From positions 1 through 64,000 of the forward strand of contig NZ_PYYB01000006.1 of assembly GCF_003044185.1 (NCBI RefSeq): a stretch of 64,000 nt of DNA, in the 5' to 3' direction. Positions 40,170-48,861 of this stretch are shown here, in pieces; positions within the stretch are counted from its first letter, which is position 1; each line of letters starts with the position of its first letter. Under the pieces are notes generated by a model. It saw only the letters and a program-made list of their open reading frames with translations. It had not been told where the DNA came from and ran no database searches. Origin of the DNA: Paraconexibacter algicola (GTDB lineage: Bacteria; Actinomycetota; Thermoleophilia; Solirubrobacterales; Solirubrobacteraceae). A program made the translations under genes and the position numbers.

Positions 40170-42422
40170 ATGCCCGACGCGCCCCTGCACCCCGACGTCT
40201 CCGGCCTGCTCGAGGGCCTGAACCCCGAGCAGCGGGCGGCGGTCGAGCACCCGGGCGGACCGGTGCTGGTGCTCGCCGGCGCGGGCTCGGGCAAGACCCG
40301 CGTGCTCACCCACCGGATCGCGTACCTCGTGCGCACCGGGCAGGCGCGCCCGGGGGAGATCCTCGCGATCACGTTCACGAACAAGGCCGCGCAGGAGATG
40401 CGCGAGCGCGTCGAGCTGCTGCTGGGCCGCTCGACCCGTGCGATGTGGGTGCTGACGTTCCACTCCGCGTGCGTGCGGATGCTGCGCGCCGAGGCCGACC
40501 GGCTCGGGTACACGCGCGGCTTCACGATCTACGACCAGTCCGACACGCGCCGGATGGTCAAGAAGTGCCTCGACGACCTCGACGTCGACACGAAGCGGTT
40601 CACGCCCGCCGCGGTCCACCACCAGATCTCCGACGCGAAGAACAAGCTCCGCGACGCGGACGGCTATCGCCAGCTCGTCGGCGGCTACTTCGAGCAGACC
40701 GTCGCGGACGTCTACGAGCACTACGAGCGCGAGATGCACCGCATGAACGCGATGGACTTCGACGACCTGCTCGTGCGCGCGGTGAACGTGATGGAGCTGT
40801 TCCCGGAGGTCCGGGCGCGCTACACGCAGACCTTCCGGCACGTGCTCGTCGACGAGTACCAGGACACCAACCACGCCCAGTACCGGTGGCTGCAGCTGCT
40901 CGCCGGCGGCGAGGACGGCCATCAGCAGCTGATGGCCGTCGGCGATCCCGACCAGTCGATCTACTCGTTCCGCAGCGCGGACATCACGAACATCCTGAAC
41001 TTCCAGGACGACTTCCCGACCGCGGACGTCATCAAGCTCGAGGAGAACTACCGCTCCACGCAGACGATCCTCGACGCCGCCAACGGCGTGATCGCCTACA
41101 ACCGCGGCCGCATGGAGAAGACGCTCTTCACGCAGCTCGGGCAGGGCGACCCGATCGCGCTGCGCGAGCTCGACGACGAGCACGCGGAGGCCCGCTACGT
41201 CGTCGGCGCGATCGAGCGGCTGATCGACGAGGGGGTCTCCCGGTCGGAGATCGCGGTCTTCTACCGGACCAACGCGATGTCGCGGGTCATCGAGGACACG
41301 CTCGTGCGCCGGGACGTCGGCTACCAGGTGATCGGCGGGACGAAGTTCTACGAGCGCGCCGAGGTCAAGGACGCGGTCGCCTACCTGCAGGTGCTCGCCA
41401 ACCCGCAGGACGTCGTGTCGTTCACGCGGATCGTCAACTCGCCCCGTCGCGGGATCGGCCAGACCTCGCTGTCGCGGGTCATCGCGCACGCGGAGACGCA
41501 GGGCATCAGCGTCTGGGAGGCGGCCGAGGACCCGGCCTCCGTGCCCGGTCTCGGCGCTGCGGCGGTGAAGGCGTTCACGCGGTTCATGGACACGATGCAG
41601 TCGCTGCGGGCGCGCGCGCAGGACGGCGTCCCGATCGGGGACCTGCTCGACGCGGTCCTGCACGAGTCGGGCTACATCGACTTCCTCGAGGCGGAGCGGA
41701 CGATCGAGGCGCAGGGCCGCCTGGAGAACCTCGAGCAGATGGTCGAGGTGGGCCGCGAGTTCGACGCGATGGGGGACACCCGCCCGCCCGGCGACACCGA
41801 CCTCGCCGCGTTCCTGCAGCAGATCTCGCTCGTGGCCGACGCGGACGCGCGCAGCGAGGACGAGTCGCTCGTGACGCTGATGACGCTCCACAACGCGAAG
41901 GGGCTCGAGTACCCGATCGTCTTCATCGTCGGCTGCGAGGAGGGCGTCTTCCCGCACTCGCGCTCGCTCGACGAGGGGACCCTCGAGGAGGAGCGCCGGC
42001 TCTTCTACGTCGGGATCACCCGGGCGATGCGCGACCTCACGCTCACCTACGCGCGGCGTCGCGCGGTGTTCGGCAGCACGACGTACGGGCTGCCGAGCCG
42101 GTTCCTGTCGGAGATCCCGTCGCACCTGCTCGACGAGGACACCCCGCAGCCCTCGTACGGGAGCGGCCTGGGCGGCGGGCAGGCGACCCGGCCCCGCGCG
42201 ATGTCGTGGGGCTCGGCGGCATCCGGGTCCGCGGCGGCCGAGCGCGACCGGGGCGGCGCGGGCGGCGCCTCGTTCATGACCGGGGACGACGTCGTGCACG
42301 CCGCGTTCGGCGAGGGCGTCGTCACCGGCGTGGAGCCGGGCGGGGTCGTCGTGATCCGGTTCGCGGGCGACGGCTCGGAGCGCAAGCTCATGGCCGAGTA
42401 CGCGCCGATCACGAAGCGGTGA
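40170..42422 (+). CDS. pcrA: UvrD/PcrA-type superfamily 1 DNA helicase
   Basis: 750 residues. 3'-5' helicase used in repair and replication restart. Q-motif LNPEQRAAVEH, Walker A AGAGSGKT (K42), TFTNKAAQEM (motif Ia), VDEYQDTNHAQYRWL (II), GDPDQSIYSFRSA (III), LEENYRST (IV), VTLMTLHNAKGLEYPIVFIVGCEEG (V) and RRLFYVGITRAMRDL (VI). The C-terminal Tudor-like RNA-polymerase-interaction fold is present (DDVVHAAFGEGVVTGVEPGGVVVIRFAGDGSERKL), as in PcrA and UvrD. Leaderless start. Confidence 0.95.
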   Translation: MPDAPLHPDVSGLLEGLNPEQRAAVEHPGGPVLVLAGAGSGKTRVLTHRIAYLVRTGQARPGEILAITFTNKAAQEMRERVELLLGRSTRAMWVLTFHSACVRMLRAEADRLGYTRGFTIYDQSDTRRMVKKCLDDLDVDTKRFTPAAVHHQISDAKNKLRDADGYRQLVGGYFEQTVADVYEHYEREMHRMNAMDFDDLLVRAVNVMELFPEVRARYTQTFRHVLVDEYQDTNHAQYRWLQLLAGGEDGHQQLMAVGDPDQSIYSFRSADITNILNFQDDFPTADVIKLEENYRSTQTILDAANGVIAYNRGRMEKTLFTQLGQGDPIALRELDDEHAEARYVVGAIERLIDEGVSRSEIAVFYRTNAMSRVIEDTLVRRDVGYQVIGGTKFYERAEVKDAVAYLQVLANPQDVVSFTRIVNSPRRGIGQTSLSRVIAHAETQGISVWEAAEDPASVPGLGAAAVKAFTRFMDTMQSLRARAQDGVPIGDLLDAVLHESGYIDFLEAERTIEAQGRLENLEQMVEVGREFDAMGDTRPPGDTDLAAFLQQISLVADADARSEDESLVTLMTLHNAKGLEYPIVFIVGCEEGVFPHSRSLDEGTLEEERRLFYVGITRAMRDLTLTYARRRAVFGSTTYGLPSRFLSEIPSHLLDEDTPQPSYGSGLGGGQATRPRAMSWGSAASGSAAAERDRGGAGGASFMTGDDVVHAAFGEGVVTGVEPGGVVVIRFAGDGSERKLMAEYAPITKR

Positions 42423-42455
42423 TCCCGCCGGGCCTGGCGCCCGGACATCATCTGC

Positions 42456-43412
42456 ATGGTTGCCACCCTGATCGACCGCGCGCTCGACCTCACGGTCCTG
42501 CCCGGCTACACCAAGACCGGCTACGCGCTGCGCCAGCGCGACTGGGCCGAGGACCTGCCGGCGCTGACCGGCCGCACGGTCGTCGTGACCGGCGCGACGT
42601 CCGGGATCGGTCGCGCGGCCGCGCAGCGGTTCGCGGCGCTCGGCGCGCGCGTCGTCCTGATCGCCCGGTCCCAGGAGCGCGGCGAGCGCGCCGCCGCCGA
42701 GATCCGCGCCGCGACCGGCAACAGCGAGGTCGCGGTCGTCGTCGGGGACCTCGCGTCCCTGGAGTCGGTCAAGGCCGCCGCCGCGACGATCGTCGAGCGG
42801 GAGGCGGCGGTCGACGTGCTCGTCAACAACGCGGGCGTCCTGCCGCCCGCGCGCGAGCTCAGCGTCGACGGCCACGAGCTGACCTTCGCCACGAACGTCC
42901 TCGGCATGGTCGCGCTGACCGAGGGGCTGCTGCCGCGGCTGGTGGCCACCGCGCCGTCGCGGATCATCAACGTCTCCTCGGGCGGCATGTACACCGCCAA
43001 GCTCGACGTCGACGACCTCCAGGCCGAGCACGGCGACTTCGACGGCGCCGCCGTCTACGCCCACACCAAGCGCATGCAGGTGATCCTCACCGAGCAGTGG
43101 GGGGAGCGCCTGCGGCCCGCGGGCGTGGTCGTCCACAGCATGCACCCCGGCTGGGTCGCGACCCCCGGGGTCGAGACCTCGCTGCCGCGCTTCAACAAGG
43201 TCATGGGCCCGCTGCTGCGCGACGCCGACCAGGGGGCCGACACGATCGTCTGGCTCGGCGCCGCCGACGAGCCGCTGCGCACCACCGGGCGCTTCTGGCA
43301 CGACCGCCGCACGCGCCCCACCCACCGCGTCCCGATGACCCGCGAACGCGAGGAGGACCGGACGAGACTCTGGGACGCCGTCCATCGCCTCGCAGGAACG
43401 GAGCCCGTCTGA
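42456..43412 (+). CDS. Short-chain dehydrogenase/reductase
   Basis: 318 residues. Classical SDR: VVVTGATSGIGRAAAQRF (cofactor-binding TGxxxGIG near 42-48), NNAGVLPP, and the active site INVSSGG followed by YAHTKRMQ (Y-x3-K). An N-terminal part of about 35 residues (VLPGYTKTGYALRQRDW) and the C-terminal FWHDRRTRPTHRVPMT resemble the human DHRS12-like group. The stop overlaps the next gene's ATG by one base (TGATG), so it is coupled to an SRPBCC protein, suggesting a shared small hydrophobic substrate. Substrate unknown. Confidence 0.9.
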   Translation: MVATLIDRALDLTVLPGYTKTGYALRQRDWAEDLPALTGRTVVVTGATSGIGRAAAQRFAALGARVVLIARSQERGERAAAEIRAATGNSEVAVVVGDLASLESVKAAAATIVEREAAVDVLVNNAGVLPPARELSVDGHELTFATNVLGMVALTEGLLPRLVATAPSRIINVSSGGMYTAKLDVDDLQAEHGDFDGAAVYAHTKRMQVILTEQWGERLRPAGVVVHSMHPGWVATPGVETSLPRFNKVMGPLLRDADQGADTIVWLGAADEPLRTTGRFWHDRRTRPTHRVPMTREREEDRTRLWDAVHRLAGTEPV

Positions 43413-43846
43413 TGGCCCGCTATGTCGCCACCGTCCCGTCCTCCCGTGACGCGGACGCCGCCTTCGCCTACATGGCCGACTTCACCAACGCCCAGGAGTG
43501 GGACCCCGGCGTCGTCCGGGGCGAGCGCCTGGACGACGGGCCGATCGGCCTGGGGTCGCGCTTCAAGATCACCGTGAAGTCGCTGCGCGAGTCCTCGCTC
43601 GTCTACGAGATCACCGAGTACGACGCGGCCGCCCGCCGGCTCGTGCTCCGGGGCACGAACGCGCTCGTGATCTCGGTCGACGAGATCTCGGTCTCGCCGT
43701 CGGCCGACGGCAGCGGCTCGGAGGTCACCTACGACGCCGATCTCGTCTTCCGCGGCCCGCTGCGCCTGCTCGACCCGATCCTCAAGCTGTCCTTCAAGAG
43801 CATCGGGGACAAGGCGGCCGCGGGGCTGCGCGAGACGATCGCCTGA
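43412..43846 (+). CDS. SRPBCC (polyketide cyclase/START-like) protein
   Basis: 144 residues. A helix-grip fold pattern: ARYVATVPSSRDADAAFAYMADFTNAQEWDPGV at the start, then alternating strands (RFKITVKSLRESSLVYEITEY) and a long C-terminal helix (LRLLDPILKLSFKSIGDKAAAGLRETI). Such proteins bind hydrophobic ligands. The TGATG junction with the SDR gene suggests they act on the same compound. Confidence 0.85.
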   Translation: MARYVATVPSSRDADAAFAYMADFTNAQEWDPGVVRGERLDDGPIGLGSRFKITVKSLRESSLVYEITEYDAAARRLVLRGTNALVISVDEISVSPSADGSGSEVTYDADLVFRGPLRLLDPILKLSFKSIGDKAAAGLRETIA

Positions 43847-43870
43847 CCGCGCCCGCGCCGCCGGGTCGCG

Positions 43871-43876
43871 TACCCT
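43871..43876 (+). promoter_or_regulatory. -10 element TACCCT of folD
   Basis: Nine nt before the folD ATG at 43886. Confidence 0.6.
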
Positions 43877-43885
43877 CGGCGCCAC

Positions 43886-44746
43886 ATGAGCGCTCGCATC
43901 ATCGACGGCAAGGCGGTCGCGGCCCGGGTCCGCGCCCAGGTCGCGACGGAGGTCGCGGAGTTCACCGCGCAGCGGGGCGGGACCCCGCCCGGGCTGGCCA
44001 CGATCCTCGTCGGCGACGACGCGGCGTCCGCCGTGTACGTCGGCGGCAAGCAGAAGGCGTGCGCCGAGGTCGGGATCCGCGGCTTCGACCACCGCCTGCC
44101 CGCCGACACCTCCCGCGAGGACCTGCTGGCGCTCGTGGAGCAGCTGAACGCCGACCCGGAGGTCAGTGGCGTGCTGTGCCAGCTGCCGCTCCCGGGCCAC
44201 CTGGACGGCGTCGAGATCACCAACGCGATCTCCGCCGCGAAGGACGTCGACGGGCTGACGATCGCCTCCGCCGGGCGGCTCGCGCTCGGGATGCCGGGGC
44301 TGCGGCCGTGCACCCCGTCGGGCGTGATCGAGCTGCTCGCGGAGGCCGGCACCGAGCTGCAGGGCGCGGAGTGCGTCGTGATCGGCCGGTCGAACCTGTT
44401 CGGCAAGCCGATGGCGCAGCTGCTGCTGCAGCACAACGCCACGGTGACGATCTGCCACTCGCGCACGAAGGACCTCGCGGCGACCTGCCGTGGCGCGGAC
44501 GTCCTGATCGCGGCGGTCGGGGTCGCGCACCTCGTCAAGGGCGACTGGGTCAAGCCGGGCGCCGTGGTCGTCGACGTCGGGATGAACCGCCTGGACGGCA
44601 AGCTCACCGGGGACGTGGACTTCGCGGCCGCCTCCGAGGTCGCCTCGGCGATCACGCCGGTGCCCGGCGGGGTGGGCCCGACGACGATCGCGTTCCTGCT
44701 GCGCAACACGCTGGAGGCGGCGCGGGCGCAGGCGGGGGTCGCCTGA
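43886..44746 (+). CDS. folD: Methylenetetrahydrofolate dehydrogenase/cyclohydrolase
   Basis: 286 residues. Interconverts 5,10-methylene-, methenyl- and 10-formyl-THF with NADP. Substrate-binding part: PPGLATILVGDDAASAVYVGGKQKAC with the catalytic Lys, VSGVLCQLPLPGHLD, DVDGLTIASAGRL and PCTPSGVIELL. The NADP site VVIGRSNLFGKPMAQLLLQHNATVTICHSRT and the C-terminal PVPGGVGPTTIAFLLRNTLEAA are intact. The typical Tyr of YVxxK is present. Leaderless start. The stop overlaps the next gene's ATG by one base. Confidence 0.96.
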   Translation: MSARIIDGKAVAARVRAQVATEVAEFTAQRGGTPPGLATILVGDDAASAVYVGGKQKACAEVGIRGFDHRLPADTSREDLLALVEQLNADPEVSGVLCQLPLPGHLDGVEITNAISAAKDVDGLTIASAGRLALGMPGLRPCTPSGVIELLAEAGTELQGAECVVIGRSNLFGKPMAQLLLQHNATVTICHSRTKDLAATCRGADVLIAAVGVAHLVKGDWVKPGAVVVDVGMNRLDGKLTGDVDFAAASEVASAITPVPGGVGPTTIAFLLRNTLEAARAQAGVA

Positions 44747-45273
44747 TGCAGCTCAACCGGATCCGGGTCGGCGAGGCGCTGGCGCTGATCGGCGCGGCCG
44801 TCGTGGTCGTGTCGCTGTTCCTGGACTGGGTGGAGGTCCCGGAGGCCGTGTTCACCCGGTCGGTCGGCGCTGATGCCTTCGCCGGGGGCGTCGGCGTCGC
44901 CGGCTTCGACATCGCCGGCTGGGCGCTGATCGCGCTGCTGCTGCTCGTCGCCGCGCTCGCGCTGACGCTCGTGGTCCTGACCGTGGCGGTCGAGCCGGTC
45001 GGCCTGACGATGGCCAGCGCGGTCGCGACCGCGTTCTTCGGGATCCTCGTCTCGGTCCTGACGCTCCTGCGGCTCGCGCTGTTCCAGCCGGACGCCGGAC
45101 TGGGCGACGAGAACGTCACGTTGCAGCTCGGCGCCTACCTGTCGCTGCTCGGCGTCGTGCTGTGCGCCGCCGGGGGCTGGATCACGATGAAGGACGAGCG
45201 CCAGTCCGCGCCCTACAGCGCCGCGCCGGACCTCGAGCCGCGCCCCGCTCCGCCCGCCGACGCGGTGGCGTGA
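44746..45273 (+). CDS. Four-helix membrane protein, unknown
   Basis: 175 residues. Helices at about 10-30 (ALALIGAAVVVVSLFLDWV), 55-85, 88-115 and 130-150 (LGAYLSLLGVVLCAAGGWI), then a Pro/Ala-rich cytoplasmic tail. The first helix ending in FLDWV followed by a polar loop is a pattern shared with the interrupted gene that follows (LLVGLCVPEWIS). It overlaps folD by one base and the next frame by 4 bp (GTGA). Function unknown. Confidence 0.75.
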   Translation: MQLNRIRVGEALALIGAAVVVVSLFLDWVEVPEAVFTRSVGADAFAGGVGVAGFDIAGWALIALLLLVAALALTLVVLTVAVEPVGLTMASAVATAFFGILVSVLTLLRLALFQPDAGLGDENVTLQLGAYLSLLGVVLCAAGGWITMKDERQSAPYSAAPDLEPRPAPPADAVA

Positions 45274-45683
45274 GCCGCGTCGAGCTCGCCGTCCGGCTGC
45301 TGGCGGTCCTGCTCGTCGGCCTCTGCGTCCCGGAGTGGATCAGCTAGGACCTCGACCGGGCGGTGCTCCCGCCGACCGGCACGGCGCAGGAGGGCGGCTC
45401 CTTCCTGGTCGAGGGCTCCGGCAGCGCCGTCGCGACCGCCGGGCTCGCGATCGTCCCGCTGGGGCTGTTCGTCATCGCCGCGCTCGCCGCCCCGGCCGGC
45501 CGGGCGGTCGCGCCGCTCGGGGTGCTGGCGCTGCTCGCGCTCGTGCTGCGGTTCGTCGTCGCCCCGCCCGACCTCGGGCTCGGCCGGGAGGTCGTGCAGC
45601 GGGAGCCGCCCCTGGCCGTCGCGCTCGCCGTGCTCGCGGCCGCCACGGGGCTCGCCGCCGTGGCCGCGTCCCGACGCCCCTGA
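45270..45683 (+). pseudogene. Membrane protein gene interrupted by an in-frame amber codon
   Basis: GTG 45270 overlaps the preceding stop (GTGA) and opens a hydrophobic helix (LAVRLLAVLLVGLCVPEWIS). Codon 26 is TAG (45345-45347). The same frame continues for another 111 codons with polar-loop and helix features (GSFLVEGSGSAVATAGLAIVPLGLFVIAALAAP ...) to a TGA at 45683. No change of frame is needed, only one sense codon for TAG. The downstream part could restart at GTG 45363 but would lack the first helix. Recent nonsense mutation, sequencing error or readthrough are all possible. Confidence 0.65.
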
Positions 45684-45707
45684 CGGCGGGGCCCCGGTCC
45701 GCTCACG

Positions 45708-45713
45708 TACCCT
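45708..45713 (+). promoter_or_regulatory. -10 element TACCCT of the gatCAB operon
   Basis: Nine nt before the gatC ATG at 45723. Confidence 0.6.
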
Positions 45714-45722
45714 GCGTCACGC

Positions 45723-46007
45723 ATGATCGATCGTGAGCAGGTCCTCCACGTCGCGCGCCTGGCCCGCCTCGAGCTCTCCGAGGACGAGGTGCAGAAGGCC
45801 AGCGGCGAGCTGTCCAAGATCCTCGGCCACATCGAGACGCTCAGCGCGCTCGACCTCTCGGCCGTCGAGCCCACCGCGCACGTCGTCGACATCGACAGCG
45901 CGCTGCGGCCCGACGTCCCGCACGAGTCGCTGCCGCGCGAGGTCGCCTTCTCCCAGGCGCCCGATGTCGCCGACGACGGCTACCGCGTCCCGAGCCCGCA
46001 GGCATGA
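45723..46007 (+). CDS. gatC: Glutamyl/aspartyl-tRNA amidotransferase subunit C
   Basis: 94 residues. IDREQVLHVARLARLELSEDEVQKASGELSKILGHIETLSALDLSAVEPTAH matches GatC throughout, followed by LRPDVPHESLPREVAFSQAPD and a C-terminal GYRVPSPQ. GatC clamps GatA and GatB together. It is first in the operon; its stop overlaps the gatA ATG (ATGA). Leaderless start after TACCCT. Confidence 0.95.
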   Translation: MIDREQVLHVARLARLELSEDEVQKASGELSKILGHIETLSALDLSAVEPTAHVVDIDSALRPDVPHESLPREVAFSQAPDVADDGYRVPSPQA

Positions 46008-47437
46008 GCGACATCCTCGATCTCAGCGCGGCGCAGGCGATCGCCGCGATCGACGCGGGCGAGCTCGATCCCGCGGACCTGTTCGAGGCCTACCGCGCCG
46101 CCAGCGCCGCCGAGGACCTCGGCGCGCTGAGCTGGGTCGCGGACGCCGCCCCCGCCGACCTCGCCGCCCTGCGCGAGCAGCCGCTGCGCGGCCTGCCGCT
46201 CGCCGTCAAGGACCTCTTCTGCACCGAGGGGGTGCCCTCCCAGGCGGGCTCGAAGATCCTCGAGGGCTACCTGCCGCCCTACACCGCGACGGTCGTGCAG
46301 CGGCTCCAGGACGCGGGCTCCAGCCTGCTCTCCAAGACCCATCAGGACGAGTTCGCGATGGGCTCCTCCACCGAGAACTGCGCCTTCGGTCCCACCCGCA
46401 ACCCGTGGGACACCACGCGCGTGCCCGGTGGCTCCTCGGGCGGCAGCTCCGCCGCGGTCGCCGCCGGGCTCGCGCCGTGGGCGCTGGGCACCGACACGGG
46501 CGGCTCGATCCGCCAGCCGGCCGCGCTCTGCGGCATCGTCGGCCTGAAGCCCACCTACGGCGCCTGCAGCCGCTTCGGGATGATCGCCTTCGCGTCGTCG
46601 CTGGACCAGGCCGGCCCGTTCGCGCGCGACGTCACCGACACCGCGCTGCTCTACGCGCACATGCACGGGCGCGACCCGCGCGACGCGACCTCGGTCGGCC
46701 TCCCGGAGGCGACCGTCCTGCCGACCGCCCAGCGCCTGGACGGCATCACGCTCGGGGTCCCCAAGGACGTCGAGCGCGACGGCATCGAGCCCGGTGTCCG
46801 TGCCGCGTTCGACGCCGCCCTCCAGACCGCACGGGACCTCGGCGCGGAGATCCGCGAGGTCGAGCTCCCGCACGCCGAGTACGGCATCGCCGCGTACTAC
46901 GTGCTCGCCCCGGCGGAGGCGTCGAGCAACCTCGCGCGCTTCGACGGCGTCCGCTACGGCCTGCGGACCGAGGCGCCGGACCTCCTGTCGATGTACACCC
47001 GGACCCGCCACGACGGCTTCGGCCCCGAGGTCAAGCGGCGCATCCTCATCGGCACCTACGCCCTGTCCAGCGGCTACTACGACGCCTACTACGCGTCGGC
47101 GCAGAAGGTCCGCACGCTGATCCGCCGCGACCTCGACGCCGCGTTCGCCGACGTCGACCTCATCGTCACCCCGACGACCCCGGGCGTCGCGTTCCCGCTG
47201 GGGTCGAAGACCGACGACCCGCTCTCCATGTACCTGGAGGACTACTTCACCGTGCCGTTCTCGCTCGCCGGCGTCCCGGCGATCTCGATCCCGTGCGGCC
47301 TCTCGGAGGGCCTGCCGGTCGGGCTGCAGCTCGCCGGTCCCGCGTTCAGCGAGAACCGCATCCTCGACGCCGCGTTCGCGCTGGAGGGCGCGCTGGGCTT
47401 CGACGGCTCCGTCGCGCGGAAGGGAGGCGCGGCATGA
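46004..47437 (+). CDS. gatA: Glutamyl/aspartyl-tRNA amidotransferase subunit A
   Basis: 477 residues. The amidase-signature subunit that releases ammonia from glutamine. The catalytic Lys is in LAVKDLFCTEG, the cis-Ser in PGGSSGGSSAAVAAG, and the nucleophile Ser in GTDTGGSIRQPAALCG. The Ser/cis-Ser/Lys triad is complete. YYVLAPAEASSNLARFDGVRYG and the C-terminal VPAISIPCGLSEGLPVGLQL are typical. ATGA overlaps at both ends keep gatC, gatA and gatB coupled. Confidence 0.97.
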   Translation: MSDILDLSAAQAIAAIDAGELDPADLFEAYRAASAAEDLGALSWVADAAPADLAALREQPLRGLPLAVKDLFCTEGVPSQAGSKILEGYLPPYTATVVQRLQDAGSSLLSKTHQDEFAMGSSTENCAFGPTRNPWDTTRVPGGSSGGSSAAVAAGLAPWALGTDTGGSIRQPAALCGIVGLKPTYGACSRFGMIAFASSLDQAGPFARDVTDTALLYAHMHGRDPRDATSVGLPEATVLPTAQRLDGITLGVPKDVERDGIEPGVRAAFDAALQTARDLGAEIREVELPHAEYGIAAYYVLAPAEASSNLARFDGVRYGLRTEAPDLLSMYTRTRHDGFGPEVKRRILIGTYALSSGYYDAYYASAQKVRTLIRRDLDAAFADVDLIVTPTTPGVAFPLGSKTDDPLSMYLEDYFTVPFSLAGVPAISIPCGLSEGLPVGLQLAGPAFSENRILDAAFALEGALGFDGSVARKGGAA

Positions 47438-48861
47438 CCGAGTTCGAGACCGTCATCGGCCTGGAGATCCACGTCCAGCTGAAGACCCGCACGAAGATGT
47501 TCTGCTCGTGCCTGCTCGGGTTCGCCGAGGAGCCCAACACGCGTACCTGCCCGACGTGCCTGGGCCTGCCCGGGGCGCTGCCGGTGGCCAACGCGGAGGC
47601 GATCCACCTCGGCCTGCTGATCGGCATGGCGCTCGGCTGCGAGCTGGCGCCGCGGTCGATCTTCCACCGCAAGAACTACTTCTATCCCGACTCGCCCAAG
47701 GGCTACCAGATCAGCCAGTACGACGAACCGCTCTGCGGCGCGGGCGAGCTCGGCGGCGTGGCGATCCACCGCGTCCACCTCGAGGACGACGCGGCCAAGA
47801 CGATCCACGGGGGCTCCAGCGGCCGCATCGACGGCTCGACGACGAGCGTCGTCGACTTCAACCGCGCGGGCACGCCGCTGGCCGAGATCGTCACCGAGCC
47901 CGACATCCGCTCCGCCGAGCAGGCGGGCGAGTTCCTGCGGCTGCTGCGCACGACCCTGAAGACGATCGGGGTCAGCGACGTCGACATGTCCCAGGGCTCG
48001 CTGCGCTGCGACGCGAACATCTCGATCCGCCCCGCCGGGTCGACCGAGCTCGGCACGAAGACCGAGCTGAAGAACATGAACTCGTTCCGGTTCATCGAGC
48101 AGGGCATCCGCGCCGAGGTCGCCCGGCAGGTCGGGCTCGTCCGCGCGGGCGAGAAGGTCGAGCAGGAGACCCTGCACTTCGACCCGCAGACCGGCAGCCT
48201 CACGTCGATGCGCTCGAAGGAGGAGGCGCACGACTACCGGTACTTCCCCGAGCCCGACCTCACGCCGGTGACGATCACGCCGCAGATGCTCGAGCGCGCG
48301 AAGGCCGCGCTCCCGGAGCTGCCCGCGGCGCGCACCGCCCGCTTCGAGGCGCTCGGCCTGCACCCCGACACCGCCAAGCTGCTCGCCTGGCGGCCGGAGC
48401 TGGGCGACTACTACGAGCAGGCGGCCGCCGCGGCCACGCAGGCCGACGGCGTCGCGGTCGCGAACCTCGTCGCCAACGAGCTGCTGCAGCGCCTGGAGGC
48501 CGACAGCGACCCGGCGGACTCGAAGGTCCCGGCCGACGCCCTCGCGGCGCTCGCCGACCTGGTCGCCGCCCGGGCGGTCACGATCACCGGCGCCAAGAAG
48601 GTCCTCGACCAGCTCGTCGCGGAGGGTGGCGATCCGGCGCAGGTCGTCGAGGCGCTCGGCCTCGGCGCGGTCGGCGGGGAGGACGAGCTCGTCCCGGTCG
48701 TGCAGGCCGCCCTGGACGCGAACCCCGACATCGCCGAGCGGCTCCGAGGCGGCGACATGAAGCCGATGGGGGTCATCATCGGCTTCGTGATGAAGGAGAC
48801 GAAGGGCCGCGCCGACGGCAAGGAAGTGACGAGGATCGTCCGCAGCACCCTCGGGCTCTGA
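47434..48861 (+). CDS. gatB: Glutamyl/aspartyl-tRNA amidotransferase subunit B
   Basis: 475 residues. The kinase-like subunit that activates Glu-tRNA-Gln or Asp-tRNA-Asn. N-terminal ETVIGLEIHVQLKTRTKMFC, CPTCLGLPGALPVAN, and FHRKNYFYPDSPKGYQISQYD are diagnostic. The C-terminal YqeY-like tRNA-binding domain ends in MGVIIGFVMKETKGRADGKEV. Presence of GatCAB implies that tRNA-Gln and/or tRNA-Asn are charged by the indirect route. Followed by an APH-like gene with a CTGA junction. Confidence 0.97.
   Translation: MTEFETVIGLEIHVQLKTRTKMFCSCLLGFAEEPNTRTCPTCLGLPGALPVANAEAIHLGLLIGMALGCELAPRSIFHRKNYFYPDSPKGYQISQYDEPLCGAGELGGVAIHRVHLEDDAAKTIHGGSSGRIDGSTTSVVDFNRAGTPLAEIVTEPDIRSAEQAGEFLRLLRTTLKTIGVSDVDMSQGSLRCDANISIRPAGSTELGTKTELKNMNSFRFIEQGIRAEVARQVGLVRAGEKVEQETLHFDPQTGSLTSMRSKEEAHDYRYFPEPDLTPVTITPQMLERAKAALPELPAARTARFEALGLHPDTAKLLAWRPELGDYYEQAAAAATQADGVAVANLVANELLQRLEADSDPADSKVPADALAALADLVAARAVTITGAKKVLDQLVAEGGDPAQVVEALGLGAVGGEDELVPVVQAALDANPDIAERLRGGDMKPMGVIIGFVMKETKGRADGKEVTRIVRSTLGL

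Noticed and set aside
40155-43385. 1076-codon minus-strand frame opposite pcrA and the SDR gene
   Set aside because: Antisense to a helicase with all seven motifs.
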